From NCBI GenBank assembly GCA_030685235.1, contig MU839153.1, positions 124,001-188,000 on the forward strand: a stretch of 64,000 bases of DNA, given 5' to 3'. This document shows, one piece after another, positions 1-10,389 of this stretch (its first letter is position 1; every line of letters begins with the position of its first letter). This DNA is from Copromyces sp. CBS 386.78. Lineage: Eukaryota > Ascomycota > Sordariomycetes > Sordariales > Sordariaceae. A program made the translations under genes and the position numbers. Under the pieces are notes generated by a model, which was not told the DNA's origin, did no database searches, and saw nothing but the letters and a program-made list of their open reading frames with translations.

Positions 1-780
1 TAGTAGCAATTTAAAACCCTATTTAAGGAACTTTTATACTTAATATAAGTTCCTTTATACCTATAAAATAGAAGAAGCCTATTAAGTAAACGACGTAGTA
101 TTAGTTAATAAAATAAATTATTACCCCTTCTAGTATTTTACTTAACGTTATATAAAGTTACCTCCTCCCTAACCCAAATTTACTTATATTAATTTACGTA
201 ATAGGACGCGGTAAATAAGTATTTACAATTTCGCCCAGCCGTTAGGGGGGTACGTAAAGGTCGTCTTCCTAAATAAGGTAGTCCGTTTAGTAACGAAGTT
301 ATTTTACTTAGTAGGGGGGGGAAGGGTAAGGGCAAGGCTACAACTATAGCTACAATTCCCTGTAGTAAATTTAAAAATATAACTCCTATACGAGCTTTAG
401 CGCGGCGAAATTATTCTTAATACGAATTAAGTCCTAATATCGAATAATTAAATACTTATAATAAAATTCGAAATTATATCGAAGTAATTAACGACGAAGA
501 GGAGGATAACGAATTAATAAGGTATTAAATAGAGAGAATACGAAAAGAGAGGAAGAGGGAGGAGGAGGCACAGCGAACACCTATCGAAATATCGTCTAAG
601 TTCTCGTCTATTGAAAGCGATTTTAACTAGGATACGATAGAATAGTAGGTAGATAGCGCGGTCAATTTACAACAGATTATACTAAATACTATAGGTTTAT
701 TACGAGATTTAAATAATTTAGAATAGTCTAGTTATAGCATTATCTGGGTTATATAGCTAGGTGATTCAAATGGTAATAAC
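1..780. mobile_element. RIP-degraded transposon relic (edge)
   Basis: Very AT-rich sequence with frequent TA-rich words and no open frame of useful length. A coding trace remains on the plus strand around 510-650: a charged stretch rich in Glu, Arg and Lys followed by a Ser-rich acidic segment, broken by TAG codons that fit C-to-T change of CAG or G-to-A change of TGG. The composition drops sharply to normal at about 760-790, which I take as the boundary. No terminal repeat is visible because the other end lies outside the window, so the class is undetermined. Confidence 0.5.
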
Positions 781-2700
781 CATTGAAAACAGTAAGTTTT
801 ACCGCTAAAACACGAGAATTTACATGACGGCTGACATTTCCCCACACTACGTGCCAGTAGGTTTTAGGGTGCGTGCGCCTAGGGTTTCTCCTGTATAACG
901 CCGGGCGCAGCTATGGCCTGTGGACGTGACAGTGGAGTTGACAACTCCAGGCTTAATGTTTTGGGCCGCGGTCCGCACAACCTACTTCACTTGGCACCGC
1001 GAAGGCTGGAGAGACTGGAGCTTGCGGCAGGCTGCAAATGTGGCTGCCGGAAGCCGATGTTCCAGTCCTTCATAAAAACGGGTGACGACCGATAAAGATG
1101 ATGGTTTGACGGCAGGGAGCAGGATGAGTTATGATGAACCAATTGAGGTTGATGTGGCTTCACAGCCTATTGGCCCAATTCCTCGGGAGGCCCGTACCCG
1201 GATACCCGAATGTTTTGGTTGGAGGTTTCTGTACAGCTACCAAGCCACTAGCAAAGAAGGATACTGACACATCCGAAGAAATCTAGGTGCTGGTTGACTT
1301 GATGGCTGATACCTTTGATGGCCTCGAATCACGATATTGACTGGATGAACCCGGAGTGGCAAGTCGGAAGTCGGAGCCATGTGACCGACCGGTTAGCAGC
1401 ACGGAGTTCATACGACAGTCTTGCTTGAAAGAGTAAGGCTGCATCATCGTTCATCATGTTCTCGGGCCGAGGGCGTGTTGGGGAGGCGAGAAAGCTCGCT
1501 GGCACCGTGGCTGTCTGACGACATGATATGATGATCGAAGCCGAGGAGGCGCCACGTTTTTGTCCCCTAGTATGATGGCCTACGGTTGTTAGCGTTTGCC
1601 TTGAGAGCAGCAAGGAACAAAACCAGTAGGAAGAGACATGTTTTCACAGGTTGCTTGCGTGTCCTTGACAATGGCGCAAACACCCGTCCTGGAATATCGG
1701 GTTTGGCCATCTCGTGCTCAATATCGTGCCATCGAGTTGGGCATTGTTGGTGAATGCGAAGCAGCGGGTGGTGAACCATATGGTAGATTCACCGCGGGCG
1801 CCAGCCGGGGCTTTGTCCGTTGTTGAAGGATCGAGATCCTCAGGCATGGCAGCTCGGAGGCGGTGTCTTGCTCGCGACACATCTTTGTGCAGGCGCGCCA
1901 TGAGTTACTCGTCTGGGCTAGAAACCGCCACCGGCGACCCATTGCTTCAGGCACAGGGTCAGAGAGGCGTTTCTGGCCCTGACAAGTACGGCAACCCTCG
2001 GTCTGCAGGGACACGCTGTCATCGTTGATGAGTCGGATCTATTGGTAATGGGGTGTTAAGAAGGCGGGAGACCTCGCTGGCAGGGTGGCAGGACGGCGAC
2101 ATGGTAGGAGCAAGGATCGTGGTCAAACGTTTGGTGGCTGTAATAAGGAAACACGAAATGAAAGTGATAATAGAATTGATGGTAGGGGAATTATTCAGTT
2201 GTTCAATTCAAAATCGACGACACAGGAAACATGTTGTTTTTCTGATTGTTTCGGTGAAAGTGGAGCCATGATGTGCAATAGCCAATAACGGTTCGGAATA
2301 CGCTTATCCGACCAATCAAACCTGTGCCCGTCTTATCGGCAGCTGCCCCTCCTTTGTTATCGCTCTTGCCCCGCACCATTGACATTTCCAACATTAATGA
2401 CATCGTCCCTTCCCTTTTTTATTCTTTCCTAGTCAAATCTCTCCAACTACCATCACAACATTTGGAAGGCGCGTTGATATATTGGCATTATGAGTAGGAA
2501 ACAACTCAACGATAATGCTGCCACATCACGTCGTCATAGAATGCGATTTCCTTGCCCATCGCTCTCCCTGACAATGGATCAAATCATCTAGCCCCTCACA
2601 TTATACCTAATCATTAGATTTTGTGTCCTTCCTTTCACCTTCCACGTCTCCTCCTACGAGGTACTTATCTCATGCTCCTCCCCACGATTTCCCCTTGCTG
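781..2700. other. No supported gene; possible relic of the array family
   Basis: Normal base composition but only short overlapping frames on both strands. On the minus strand, 1570-1900 has a Ser/Thr/Ala-rich stretch and, in another frame, a hydrophobic run (about 1580-1640). This could be a decayed signal-peptide/membrane gene of the neighbouring family, but frames do not connect and I do not call a gene. Confidence 0.3.
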
Positions 2701-2705
2701 TCGCC

Positions 2706-2992
2706 CTCTTACCCCTGATCCCGCCACAGCACAACTCGTACAAGCCCCAGAGCATCAAGCAAAAGCACCGTGCCGACGCCGAAGATGAGGCCGATCTTTG
2801 CTCCAAAGCTGAGTTCCCCCTCCACCACTAGAGTTACCATCGTCGTCGGCGTCAATATCAACTGGAGGTGGGTCATGTACTTTAGGCTGGTGAGGATCTG
2901 GTTATTAAGCATAAGCCGTGGAAGCCACCAAGAGAGAGAGAAGCGAAGACCACACAGTTGATGAAGAATATTAGGAAGAATCTTCAACGCAT
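2706..2992 (-). pseudogene. Decayed signal-peptide/transmembrane family member
   Basis: Read on the minus strand from the ATG at 2992-2990, three frames in turn give family-like pieces. First comes a hydrophobic leader ending in a small-residue Ala-Ser-Thr-Ala-Tyr-Ala stretch. It is followed directly by two TAA codons (expected from CAA under C-to-T change). A Pro/His/Asp segment ending in Asn-Ser-Ser and a Gly run comes next, resembling the stalk of the gene at 21723-22313. After one more frame change comes a clear membrane helix (FGAKIGLIFGVGTVLLLDAL) and a short tail ending at 2709. The order leader, stalk, helix, short charged tail is that of the intact genes. No single frame is open, so this is a broken copy unless unusual splicing is involved. 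Confidence 0.5.
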
Positions 2993-3367
2993 TAGTATAT
3001 AAGCGTGTCCTTTTACCTTCTTTTTGTCTTCACTGGACCTTGTCCGTATATGCTAATGGTTTTAATACTATAACTATTGTATTTCTACTTTTGGGCTTCT
3101 TGGCGCCGTCTGCCGACCCGAGTCCATTAATAAATCAGTACCTTACCCGAGAGCCGATAGTTACCTATAGTGGTATCGACAAACTCCCAAGCCAGAACAA
3201 CTTGCTTCCTTCGTGAGAGGGCTCGCAATTTCATGCCGAAGGACTTGATCACTCAACTTGTCCTACCTCTATTGCGCCTTCCATGCATCATTGCAATCTC
3301 CCTTCACATCATCCTTCAAGGTAAGGTCGTTCTTTCCTTCTACCAACCAGCCCCTTGACCCCCTAGC

Positions 3368-3784
3368 TCATGTCCTCCCGCTTATATGCGCCATATCCGT
3401 CATCTCCATCTCCTCCGGCTCCTCGTCCTGAACTTCATATTCCACCCTCTCCCTCATGCTACGATAGCGTCGAATCTCACACATAACCACTTCACAAATC
3501 ACCCAGCAAAGCCAAGTGACCATGCTCACGATTACAACAAAGACTGCAATACCTTCCGCACTCGGTTGCTGCTTGTTTCCACCTTGTGCTACATCTCCTT
3601 GGCCATCAAGATTGGAAGTACCGTCACTGCCAGTGGCAGTGTAGTTGGCGTCGCTTGTGGGAGACATGGATTGGGTGCTGCCAGGTTGAATCTCGCTAGA
3701 GGTACATGTAGATGCCGTCGAGAGTCCCAGAAGAGCCTGGTGAAGAGTAAGGAGGAGGAGGAGGTGGTGGATGTGTGGTTTCAT
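3368..3784 (-). CDS. Small signal-peptide, single-pass membrane protein (array member 1)
   Basis: 138-residue protein of unknown function. Residues 1-24 form a His/Leu-rich signal peptide with a small-residue end (STAS). Residues 26-75 are Ser/Thr/Gly/Gln-rich with one N-glycosylation sequon (NYT). A Trp/Val-rich transmembrane helix spans about 79-101. The tail (102-138) starts basic (EIRRYRSMRER) and becomes strongly acidic and Met/Glu-rich. The topology predicted is type I: a short external domain and a 37-residue cytoplasmic tail. It lacks the KR site common in the rest of the array, so it is a divergent member grouped by architecture and position. The overlapping plus-strand frame at 3386-3820 lacks these features and is taken as a shadow. 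Confidence 0.6.
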   Translation of the reverse strand: MKPHIHHLLLLLTLHQALLGLSTASTCTSSEIQPGSTQSMSPTSDANYTATGSDGTSNLDGQGDVAQGGNKQQPSAEGIAVFVVIVSMVTWLCWVICEVVMCEIRRYRSMRERVEYEVQDEEPEEMEMTDMAHISGRT

Positions 3785-4620
3785 GGTGAGATTGACGTGA
3801 GTGGCAGTGCAACGACTTGAGTTTGTTGTGCTGGTAGATATTACTCGGCAGTGTATCGGGCGCCTAGGGATTAGCTTTCCGTTGATCAGCTTCTAAACGG
3901 TAGGTAGTTGAGCTGTTGGGTTTTTAGGTTCCATGTTAGCTCTTAATGGCGAGTCTCTTGATCAGATCAGGCGCTGGCTGTCTCGCCGCTATCGCTCAAG
4001 TCTTGCTTCGGTCCGGGAGGTAGATCGACTGTTGCTGGCAACTAATTCCTGAGGCTTGGGGATTCCTGATTTACCTTGTAATGATGTTCAAGCGAAGATT
4101 GGATCGTGGGGGGCAATCAACGAGCCTTCTGGGTTTGGGGCTTGTCAGTGGGTTATGACGGGTAGTATGCTTCTCTGGGTCTTGGACACTTTCCGAGGTT
4201 TGTAAAGAAGGCGAGAGAAAAGTCGCTGTATACCTCTATAGTTTTTGGGGAAGAAGACAAGTCTACGAACGAACGAGCGAGGAAAATTTAGCAAAGGGCC
4301 GCATGGAGAGTGGGCCTATCCCGGCAAGTAGACGGAGGCAGGCTGGGTATACGAGTTGGGTCTTCCAATTTCTGCCTGTTAAATCACTTGTTTCGCTGTT
4401 CCATGTATTTTTTGAACCGATGATGTGATGAGATGGAAGGAGGCAGTAGTAATCAGGATTATAGATATTTCTAGCGTCAAATGGTCTCCGCCTCTTCGCA
4501 TAGGGCGGATCATATGGGCCTTAGGTTAAAGACCATGAGCTACGCGGGCGAAAAGCATGATCCTCAAGAGCTAAGGTAATATAATAGTTATAAGATCCAT
4601 TCTTGTGCCATTACTGGTAG
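3785..4620. other. Intergenic, nothing recognised
   Basis: No open frame with coding character and no RNA gene signature on either strand. It lies upstream of the minus-strand gene ending at 3368 and so probably includes its promoter. Confidence 0.4.
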
Positions 4621-4934
4621 TCTGGCCAGTTCACAACGGTTAAGTGATTCTAAGCGTTGGCTCTGAATTACGCTCCTCTTTGAGGTTAACCGTTGCTCTC
4701 ATCTTAAGCGTTGACGAGAGCTTAAGCGTTGGGAGTAGGAGATTACACCTGATTGGCTGGCTGGCTCCCGCTAATGCAAGCTAGTGAAATTTGACCAATG
4801 GCTCGGCCCGCTCCTTCCTCTAGCTCGCTTGGCAGCCTTGGCTTCACCCGTCGCCCGCCTAAGTCCAAAACCACTGCTATTACTACCTTATGCTATTATT
4901 GTCGCCGTTGCTATCGCTATTATTATCGCTATTA

Positions 4935-5022
4935 TAATAGTAATAGTAATAATAATAGTAATAATAATAGTAATAGTAATAATAATAGTAATAGTAATAG
5001 TAATAGTAATAGTAATAGAAGT
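4935..5022. repeat. TAATAG-type microsatellite
   Basis: About 88 bp of imperfect AAT/AGT triplets. It produces artificial poly-Tyr and poly-Ile/Val frames (for example the Tyr run on the minus strand), which are not genes. Confidence 0.9.
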
Positions 5023-5229
5023 TAGAAAAGGCGACAACGAAAAAAGGGTTAATTAGTATAGAAGGGCGTATAGGTGAATTGGAAACTAGTAAATGGCAGC
5101 TTAGAGTACGGACTTCCAATAGATGGTAATAGTAATAATAATAGTTACAAGATGAAAGTTGGGAGACTTTAGGAATTTGGGACGGGAACTTCGAGCCTTT
5201 TATCTTTAGCGGCCCTACTTCTCTCATCT

Positions 5230-5327
5230 TCTTTCTCCTTCTCTCTCTCCTTCTCTCTCTCCTTCTCTCTCTCCTTTTCTCTCTCCTTCTCTCTCTCCTT
5301 CTCTCTCTCCTTCTCTCTTTCCTTTTT
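5230..5327. repeat. CT-rich tandem repeat, about 12 bp unit
   Basis: Eight or so imperfect copies of CTCTCTCTCCTT. No coding potential. Confidence 0.85.
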
Positions 5328-5372
5328 TTATTTATCGTACCTTCCTAAAGTAGAAGATTTTCGTTATTTCTT

Positions 5373-5731
5373 AAATTGTATTCGGTCGCCCAATATGCCA
5401 GTAACAGTAAGAAGTTTATATAGCAGTAAGCAACAGCATACTACCATAATTTTTACGTTCGGCTATTTTCTAGTAAAAATCTACAAGTTGATATAGGTCG
5501 CTGCACTTCCTCCAACTCCCCCAATAGCCTACATCTAACCAATCAGAAGGCTAGAAATCGTTAGAAATCTTACTACTTTCTTCGCTTTCATACTATTCCA
5601 AACCCTATATTTATACCAATATAAAAGCACTACATTACTATTGCATTACTATACAACGATTTCGCTGCAGGCCATTAATAGTAATACAACCTCTACGATA
5701 CTAGCATACTGGGCGACCGAACGCAACTTTA
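5373..5731. mobile_element. MITE-like element, copy 1
   Basis: About 355 bp with inverted ends: left TTGTATTCGGTCGCCCA, right end the complement of TTGCGTTCGGTCGCCCA. The interior is non-coding and shares long stretches with copies 2 and 3 (GCAGTAAGCAACAGCATACT, TTTCGCTGCAGGC). Flanks allow a TA target duplication, as in Tc1/mariner-derived MITEs, but this is not certain. Differences between copies are mostly C/T or G/A transitions, as expected after RIP. Confidence 0.7.
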
Positions 5732-5761
5732 GGGTCTTACAACGGGCCGAGAGCTAGTATC

Positions 5762-6183
5762 TTAAGTTGTATTCGGTGACCTAGTATGCTAGTAACAGTA
5801 AGGAAGTTTATATAGCAGTAAGCAACAGCATACTGCCGTAATTTTTACGTTCGGCTATTTTCTAATAAAAGTCTACAAGTTGATGTAGGTCGCTACACTT
5901 CCCCTAACTCCCCCAATAGCCTGCATCTAACCAATCAAAAGGCTAGAAATCGTTAGAGATCTTACTACTTTCTTCGCTTTCATACTGCGTGAAAACCTAT
6001 GTTTATGCCAGTATAAGTACTAAAGATTGGATTTATACTGGCCCAACGAATACGAAACCGTTATGAGGGAAGTTTGGGGTATATTACTGTTGCATTACTG
6101 TACAGCGATTTCGCTGCAGGCTATTAACAGTATATACAACCTCTACGATACTAGTTTACTAGGTCACCGAACACAACTTTAGG
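5762..6183. mobile_element. MITE-like element, copy 2
   Basis: Same interior as copy 1 in the same orientation, separated from it by only about 30 bp. The terminal repeat reads TTGTATTCGGTGACCTAG at the left and the complement of TTGTGTTCGGTGACCTAG at the right. Bases 11-17 of the terminal repeat differ from copy 1 (TGACCTA against TCGCCCA), yet the two ends of each copy agree with each other. Confidence 0.7.
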
Positions 6184-6218
6184 TTCCCGGTCCAACGGTT
6201 AGGGATTCCCAAACGCTT

Positions 6219-6650
6219 ATATTGTGTTCGGAATCCCAGTATACTAGTATCTAAGAGGTTGCATATACTGTTGATGGCCTGTAGCAAAATCGCTGTATAG
6301 TAACGCAACAGTAATGCACCCCAAAAAATCACTAAGTTAGATGGGGCGCTGTAAATATAGGGCATGCGCGCTGGAAATCCAGTCTTTAGTGCTCTTATAC
6401 TGGTATAAACATGGGGGTCTGGCGCAGTATGAAAACGAGGAAAGCAGTAAGAATTCCAACGATTTTTGGGCTTCTGATTAGTCAGATGCAACCCATTGGG
6501 GGAGTTGGGGGAAGTGCAGCGACTTGCAGATTTTTACTGGAAAACAGCCGAATGCAAAAAGCAACGGCAGTATGGTGTTGCTTACTGTTCTTACTGCCAT
6601 ATAAAATTTCTTACTGTTACTGGCATACTGGGATTCCGAACACAACATTA
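6219..6650. mobile_element. MITE-like element, copy 3 (inverted)
   Basis: Related interior in the opposite orientation to copies 1 and 2. Ends read TTGTGTTCGGAATCCCAG and its complement. This copy is the least AT-shifted of the three, so it is probably youngest or least affected by RIP. Confidence 0.7.
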
Positions 6651-6750
6651 AGTTCTTTGCAACGCTTAAGCTCTTTGCAACGCTTAAGCTCTTTCAACTA
6701 TTAAACGGCGTTGTACTACGCTTAAACCATTTTAAGCGTTAAAAGCACCC

Positions 6751-7025
6751 CTATATTACCGTTAATGGCCCTGATGGTTGCTTGGTCTACACGTGTGCAT
6801 TGTCGATGATTGTTCCCAATGTTCGCCATACAATTACTGAACAAAGCAATACCCGACTGCACTTGCGACACCATGGTAGGACCAAAGGAATTGCATTTTC
6901 TCTCCAGCCTCATCTAACGCAGGTACTAGTACCCAGTTTCTCAATACCAACAACAACAACCATCGTACAGCAACCCGACCCAAGCACAAATGTCACCTCG
7001 CCCTGTCCCAAACACCACGACAGTT
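6751..7025. other. Downstream region of array member 2, nothing recognised
   Basis: Short overlapping frames only; no domain, repeat or RNA gene recognised. Confidence 0.4.
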
Positions 7026-7637
7026 TCATCCATGTATCGTCCTTCTGCGATCTCGGTACTTGCTCTTCCCATACCAAGGCTTCTTCTCCGGAATACCCTT
7101 CCTCATCCTGTCCATTTCTTTCTTGTGTCCTTTCTTGTGGCATTTGTATATACCAACGCCCAAGCAGAAAACACCAACCAGCACTGCCAAGCCCACTCCA
7201 ACTTTGACGAAGATGCTAGTCATCAACTTGTTATCTTCGTGGACGCGATCTTGGTGTGCCTTTTCTGCTTCCTTCCCCAAGGCGTCTTTCAGCGCCTGTT
7301 TCTCTTCGTCACTCTGTGGTGCCGTCGCTGCTAATGGAGCCCTCTTCGAGGCGTCCTTAGGGGTGTTCAAGCTGTTATTGCCTGTGTCTTCTTCACTGAC
7401 CAGCAGCTCGGTGGTGGTGGTGACGTCGGACGGGGAGCGTGAGGCTACATGTAGTTCAGCGGGCACTTGCACATCGTCGTGGACGGCTCGGGTATCGCTA
7501 TGGCCGGGAATAGGACCGGGGAAGTAGATTGTCGTGCGTTCTTGGAGAGTTCCATTCCCTGCTCGTGGTAGGACGATGGCAGCGGAGGTGCCTGCGAGAA
7601 GGCCCAACGTAAACCGAAGAAGGAGATACGGTCGCAT
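7026..7637 (-). CDS. Signal-peptide, single-pass membrane protein (array member 2)
   Basis: 203-residue protein of unknown function and one of the clearest members. A signal peptide (MRPYLLLRF, then LAGTSAA) covers 1-20. Residues 35-42 read TTIYFPGP, a motif shared with the gene at 15955 (TTIYYPGP) and echoed in those at 17399 and 20300. A dibasic KR lies at 98-99. A Glu/Lys-rich, probably helical stretch (108-137) precedes the transmembrane helix at about 141-165. The 38-residue tail is strongly basic (HKKGHKKE, KYRDRRR), consistent with a cytosolic side. The start is fixed by the signal peptide and no intron is needed. The plus-strand frames over the same bases have no such features. Confidence 0.75.
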   Translation of the reverse strand: MRPYLLLRFTLGLLAGTSAAIVLPRAGNGTLQERTTIYFPGPIPGHSDTRAVHDDVQVPAELHVASRSPSDVTTTTELLVSEEDTGNNSLNTPKDASKRAPLAATAPQSDEEKQALKDALGKEAEKAHQDRVHEDNKLMTSIFVKVGVGLAVLVGVFCLGVGIYKCHKKGHKKEMDRMRKGIPEKKPWYGKSKYRDRRRTIHG

Positions 7638-8710
7638 TGTAGATGCCTGTGCGGGAGGCTAGCACCTCTGTGATCTTACTCGTTAATGTTGTCGATACCG
7701 ACCAGGAAGACCTGGAGCCAAACTGGTAGAATCGCGACGTGTGGGAGTCTCGGGTTTCTCGAGGATCAAGGTGTTGCCCAAATATGCCGCCACCGAGATG
7801 TTTATGCATGCGACAGTCCAGCGTGCCGTGTGTAGGCTGCTTTATGAACAAGCGCTTGGTCTCCTCGGTCTATTGCTCTTTCAGTCAGCGATGTTCATGT
7901 TTGTGGGTTGCAAAGAGAAGGATTTCCCGCAATAAGATGACATGGTCAGCTATTACTGCCGTTTGGAATGTCAATGGTCAGACCAAGGATATAAAAGCGC
8001 AGGCATTTCCAACTTTGGCTCCCTTTGAGGGCAGGGCCAGCGTCTGCCATGGTGATCAAGTGATCAACGCTGTCGTGCCGGAACAATGTCGGTCATTGTC
8101 GTCGTTTGGTGGTAGATAATGCGTGTTGTAGAAAAAGTGGCATGGGAGGAAGAGACACGGAGAGAGGAAGGGCATTGTCGTGGTCCGGCCTTGGTCTTTT
8201 TCCGGGAACCGAACAGAGACGGGACAGGACACAGCACGAGCAGTCGGCAGGGGAACAAGTGCGTCACACCTAGGTAGTAGGTACATGGGAAAAAAAGTGG
8301 AGTAAAACTCTATAATTCAGTTAACTGTTCACTCCGGCAAACGGTTGAGAAACTGTTATTACACTAATAGTACGCTACAAACTGCCTCCCTTGCATGTGT
8401 TGGTCGGGTGGCCCGCCCCGCGCACAGACCAGCTGCAGTCTTTGTCATCCAACGGCCCAACTCCCAACGACATCTCTTCCCTTGCTCTTCTTTGACCTTC
8501 TTCTCTTCTGTTCCATTAACTACACCTTTCAGAACTTACCGCCCATTCAACTCCGATATTACGCTCCCCACAACGGCTTTGCGGTTTGCTTTGCTTTGCC
8601 AGCAACCCGCGAGCGCTTGGCAAAATCAAGACGGCGCAGCAGCACAGCCAGGCCCGACCGCTATCCAGATGCCGGCATTTGCACTACCACCAGTCGAAGG
8701 CCGATTAAAT
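7638..8710. other. No supported gene
   Basis: Several 60-130 codon frames on both strands, none with domain, signal peptide or membrane pattern that I trust. It holds the promoter of the minus-strand gene at 7026-7637 and the 3' side of the minus-strand frame at 8711-9271. Confidence 0.35.
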
Positions 8711-9271
8711 CTAGGCGTAGCGTGCTCGAGTATGAAATGCACCTAGGGTGGGGGAAGTCATGCGATTCGAGTTATGTTTGGCTTTACCTTTACCCTTGGC
8801 GTCCTTGGGTACGGCTCCAATCCTGGGCACGGGTCCAGCTGTCTGTCTGGCTCCAACGCTGGGTGGTGGTGGTGCGCCTCGGGGTGGTGCCCTGTAGGCT
8901 ACGGGGAAAAGGTAAAGCTCTGCGGGTTTGCCTTTACTTTTCGGTTGTGGTCCAGGTCCAGGTCTCGGTTGCGCTCCAACCCTTGGTGCACATGCGGGTC
9001 GAGGATTTGGGTTGTTCCATGTCGGCCTCTGAGGAGGCTTCAGAGGCCCCTGGCGGGGTCCCCTTCCGGCCTTGTAATGGTACTTGCGCATTTCATATTC
9101 CTGGGCCATTGGGTCCCCGAAGACCTCGGTGACCTTGGCTCCGCCTTTGCCACGGCGCGCCTTTCTTGCTGCTTGCTGGTTTGCTCGTATTTGAGCGGCT
9201 TCAACGGATTTCTTGCAGGGCCCATGGGGGTCGCAGCTGCAATACTTCCAACAGCAAAGATTGATATGCAT
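8711..9271 (-). CDS. Basic Gly/Pro-rich protein with N-terminal Cys cluster
   Basis: 186-residue open frame on the minus strand. The first 20 residues carry five cysteines (CCWKYC, CSC-type spacing), then a Lys/Arg/Gln/Ala helix-like stretch (20-46), then a long low-complexity Pro/Gly/Arg region containing repeated PRPGPG-like and KGKGKAK-like pieces. It has no signal peptide or membrane helix, so it is not an array-family member. The basic, disordered second half could bind nucleic acid or protein, but this is only composition. Overlapping plus-strand frames (8395-9132 and 8774-9319) are comparably long, so coding strand is not certain; I prefer this one because the start context is good and the N-terminus looks structured. 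Confidence 0.4.
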   Translation of the reverse strand: MHINLCCWKYCSCDPHGPCKKSVEAAQIRANQQAARKARRGKGGAKVTEVFGDPMAQEYEMRKYHYKAGRGPRQGPLKPPQRPTWNNPNPRPACAPRVGAQPRPGPGPQPKSKGKPAELYLFPVAYRAPPRGAPPPPSVGARQTAGPVPRIGAVPKDAKGKGKAKHNSNRMTSPTLGAFHTRARYA

Positions 9272-9801
9272 TGTGCGTTCGGGAGTGGTGGAAGTCGGGG
9301 TTGCATGGCCGAGAACTAATCTCCCAGAGGTGAGTGCTCCTGTTGGATTGCTTTTATTGCCTGTCTTCTAGCGGGGTACGGGAGCAAGAGTTCAGCCTCT
9401 TTGTTTGGAAAGAAACTAAGCCTTTTCACACCTCCCAGTGGCCCTTGGATCGGAAACTAAGGGTTTGAGTGTTCCTCGGCGCGTTGTTGATAACATGAAA
9501 CCATGAACCGTCACTGCCTTCAATCCTCCTGATCAAAATAGCACACTGACAAAATGTTGTCTGCAACAGGCCGAACTCACGTATGACAAACCACCAAGCA
9601 AAGCGTTCGAACAAAGCAGCGTATTGGAAACCCTTGAAGTAACCTAAATTTGACAAATCCCCTCTAAAAACACATATCACGAACTCCAGGGTAAAAATCC
9701 ACGCTCCCATGATCATACCGGATGATCCTTCCCCTGACCAGCCTAAAAATATCCTTCAAACGAGGCACAGTAGAGCTATGTCAGGATTTACCAAAGAAAA
9801 C
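9272..9801. other. Intergenic, nothing recognised
   Basis: A 96-codon minus-strand frame (9426-9716) is hydrophobic and aromatic but lacks a leader, stalk or tail; I do not call it. Confidence 0.35.
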
Positions 9802-10389
9802 CTAAAACCCACGTTCTCCGTTTGCATTTCCCGCTTTAGCCACTTCTTCCCGTTTCCTACTATACATGCCGCACGCCATGGCGATTAAGGCTACCACAAC
9901 AATACCGCCAATAATCAGTCCCGCGATTGCCCCAATGGAGAGCCCGCCAGTGTCTCTCTTCTCAATAGACGTTATCCCGCTGTCCCGCTTGCTAGTGCTA
10001 TCGTCCCTCGGCCATGCTGTGGAAGTCGCGGTTCTGGAATATGTGGTACCATCTGGGAGCTCGTCATCATTCTGTGCCTCCTTGCCGCTGTCAGACCTGC
10101 TGATGTGACTTGTTGAAACAGGCAATGTAGCTGGAAGCCGCGGTTCGTCTGGTGTTGTGGGTACCTCGTGGCTAACAAAGTCGTCTTCTTGTCTGTTCGT
10201 CAGGGCTGGGGCGATGGCCCGAGGCTTGGCATGGATAGCCGCGCTGGAGGAGGCCTCGTGTTCCGAGTGGACGGGCTCCCTGAGGCTGAGAATGAGATTC
10301 GGGGTCGTCGGTGTCTTGGGTAGCGCTATGCCAACACAGAAGTGAAGCAAGGTGCATGTTATGAGAGGGAGGAAAGACAGCGGACGCAT
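9802..10389 (-). CDS. Signal-peptide, single-pass membrane protein (array member 3)
   Basis: 195 residues, unknown function. The signal peptide (MRPLSFLPLI, ending near CVGIALP) covers about 1-22. The ectodomain is Ser/Thr/Pro/Glu-rich with no sequon cluster. Dibasic KR sites sit at 134-135 (TSKRDSG) and 144-145 (EKRDTGG), the second only four residues before the membrane helix. The helix (about 150-174) has a Gly-rich small-residue start (GGLSIGAIAG), then Val/Ile/Ala. A 20-residue charged tail begins YSRKREE. The whole frame is open without introns. Confidence 0.72.
   Translation of the reverse strand: MRPLSFLPLITCTLLHFCVGIALPKTPTTPNLILSLREPVHSEHEASSSAAIHAKPRAIAPALTNRQEDDFVSHEVPTTPDEPRLPATLPVSTSHISRSDSGKEAQNDDELPDGTTYSRTATSTAWPRDDSTSKRDSGITSIEKRDTGGLSIGAIAGLIIGGIVVVALIAMACGMYSRKREEVAKAGNANGERGF

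Larger units (their letters stand above)
4621..6750. mobile_element. Composite repeat region with CTTAAGCGTT-type motifs at both ends
   Basis: The motif TAAGCGTTG or its complement CAACGCTTA recurs near 4655, 4705 and 4725 on the left and near 6660, 6680, 6715 and 6740 on the right, in opposite orientation. Between them lie a TAATAG microsatellite, a CT-rich tandem repeat and three MITE copies. The flanking motifs look like subterminal repeats of a larger non-coding element into which the others inserted, but I cannot define exact termini or a target duplication. Confidence 0.35.

Noticed and set aside
4883..5227. Poly-Tyr/poly-Ile frames
   Set aside because: Products of the TAATAG microsatellite.
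8395..9132. 245-codon plus-strand frame
   Set aside because: Overlaps the minus-strand frame at 8711-9271; translation is Trp/Ser/Arg-rich with no leader or domain, as expected from the complement of a Pro/Gly-rich gene.
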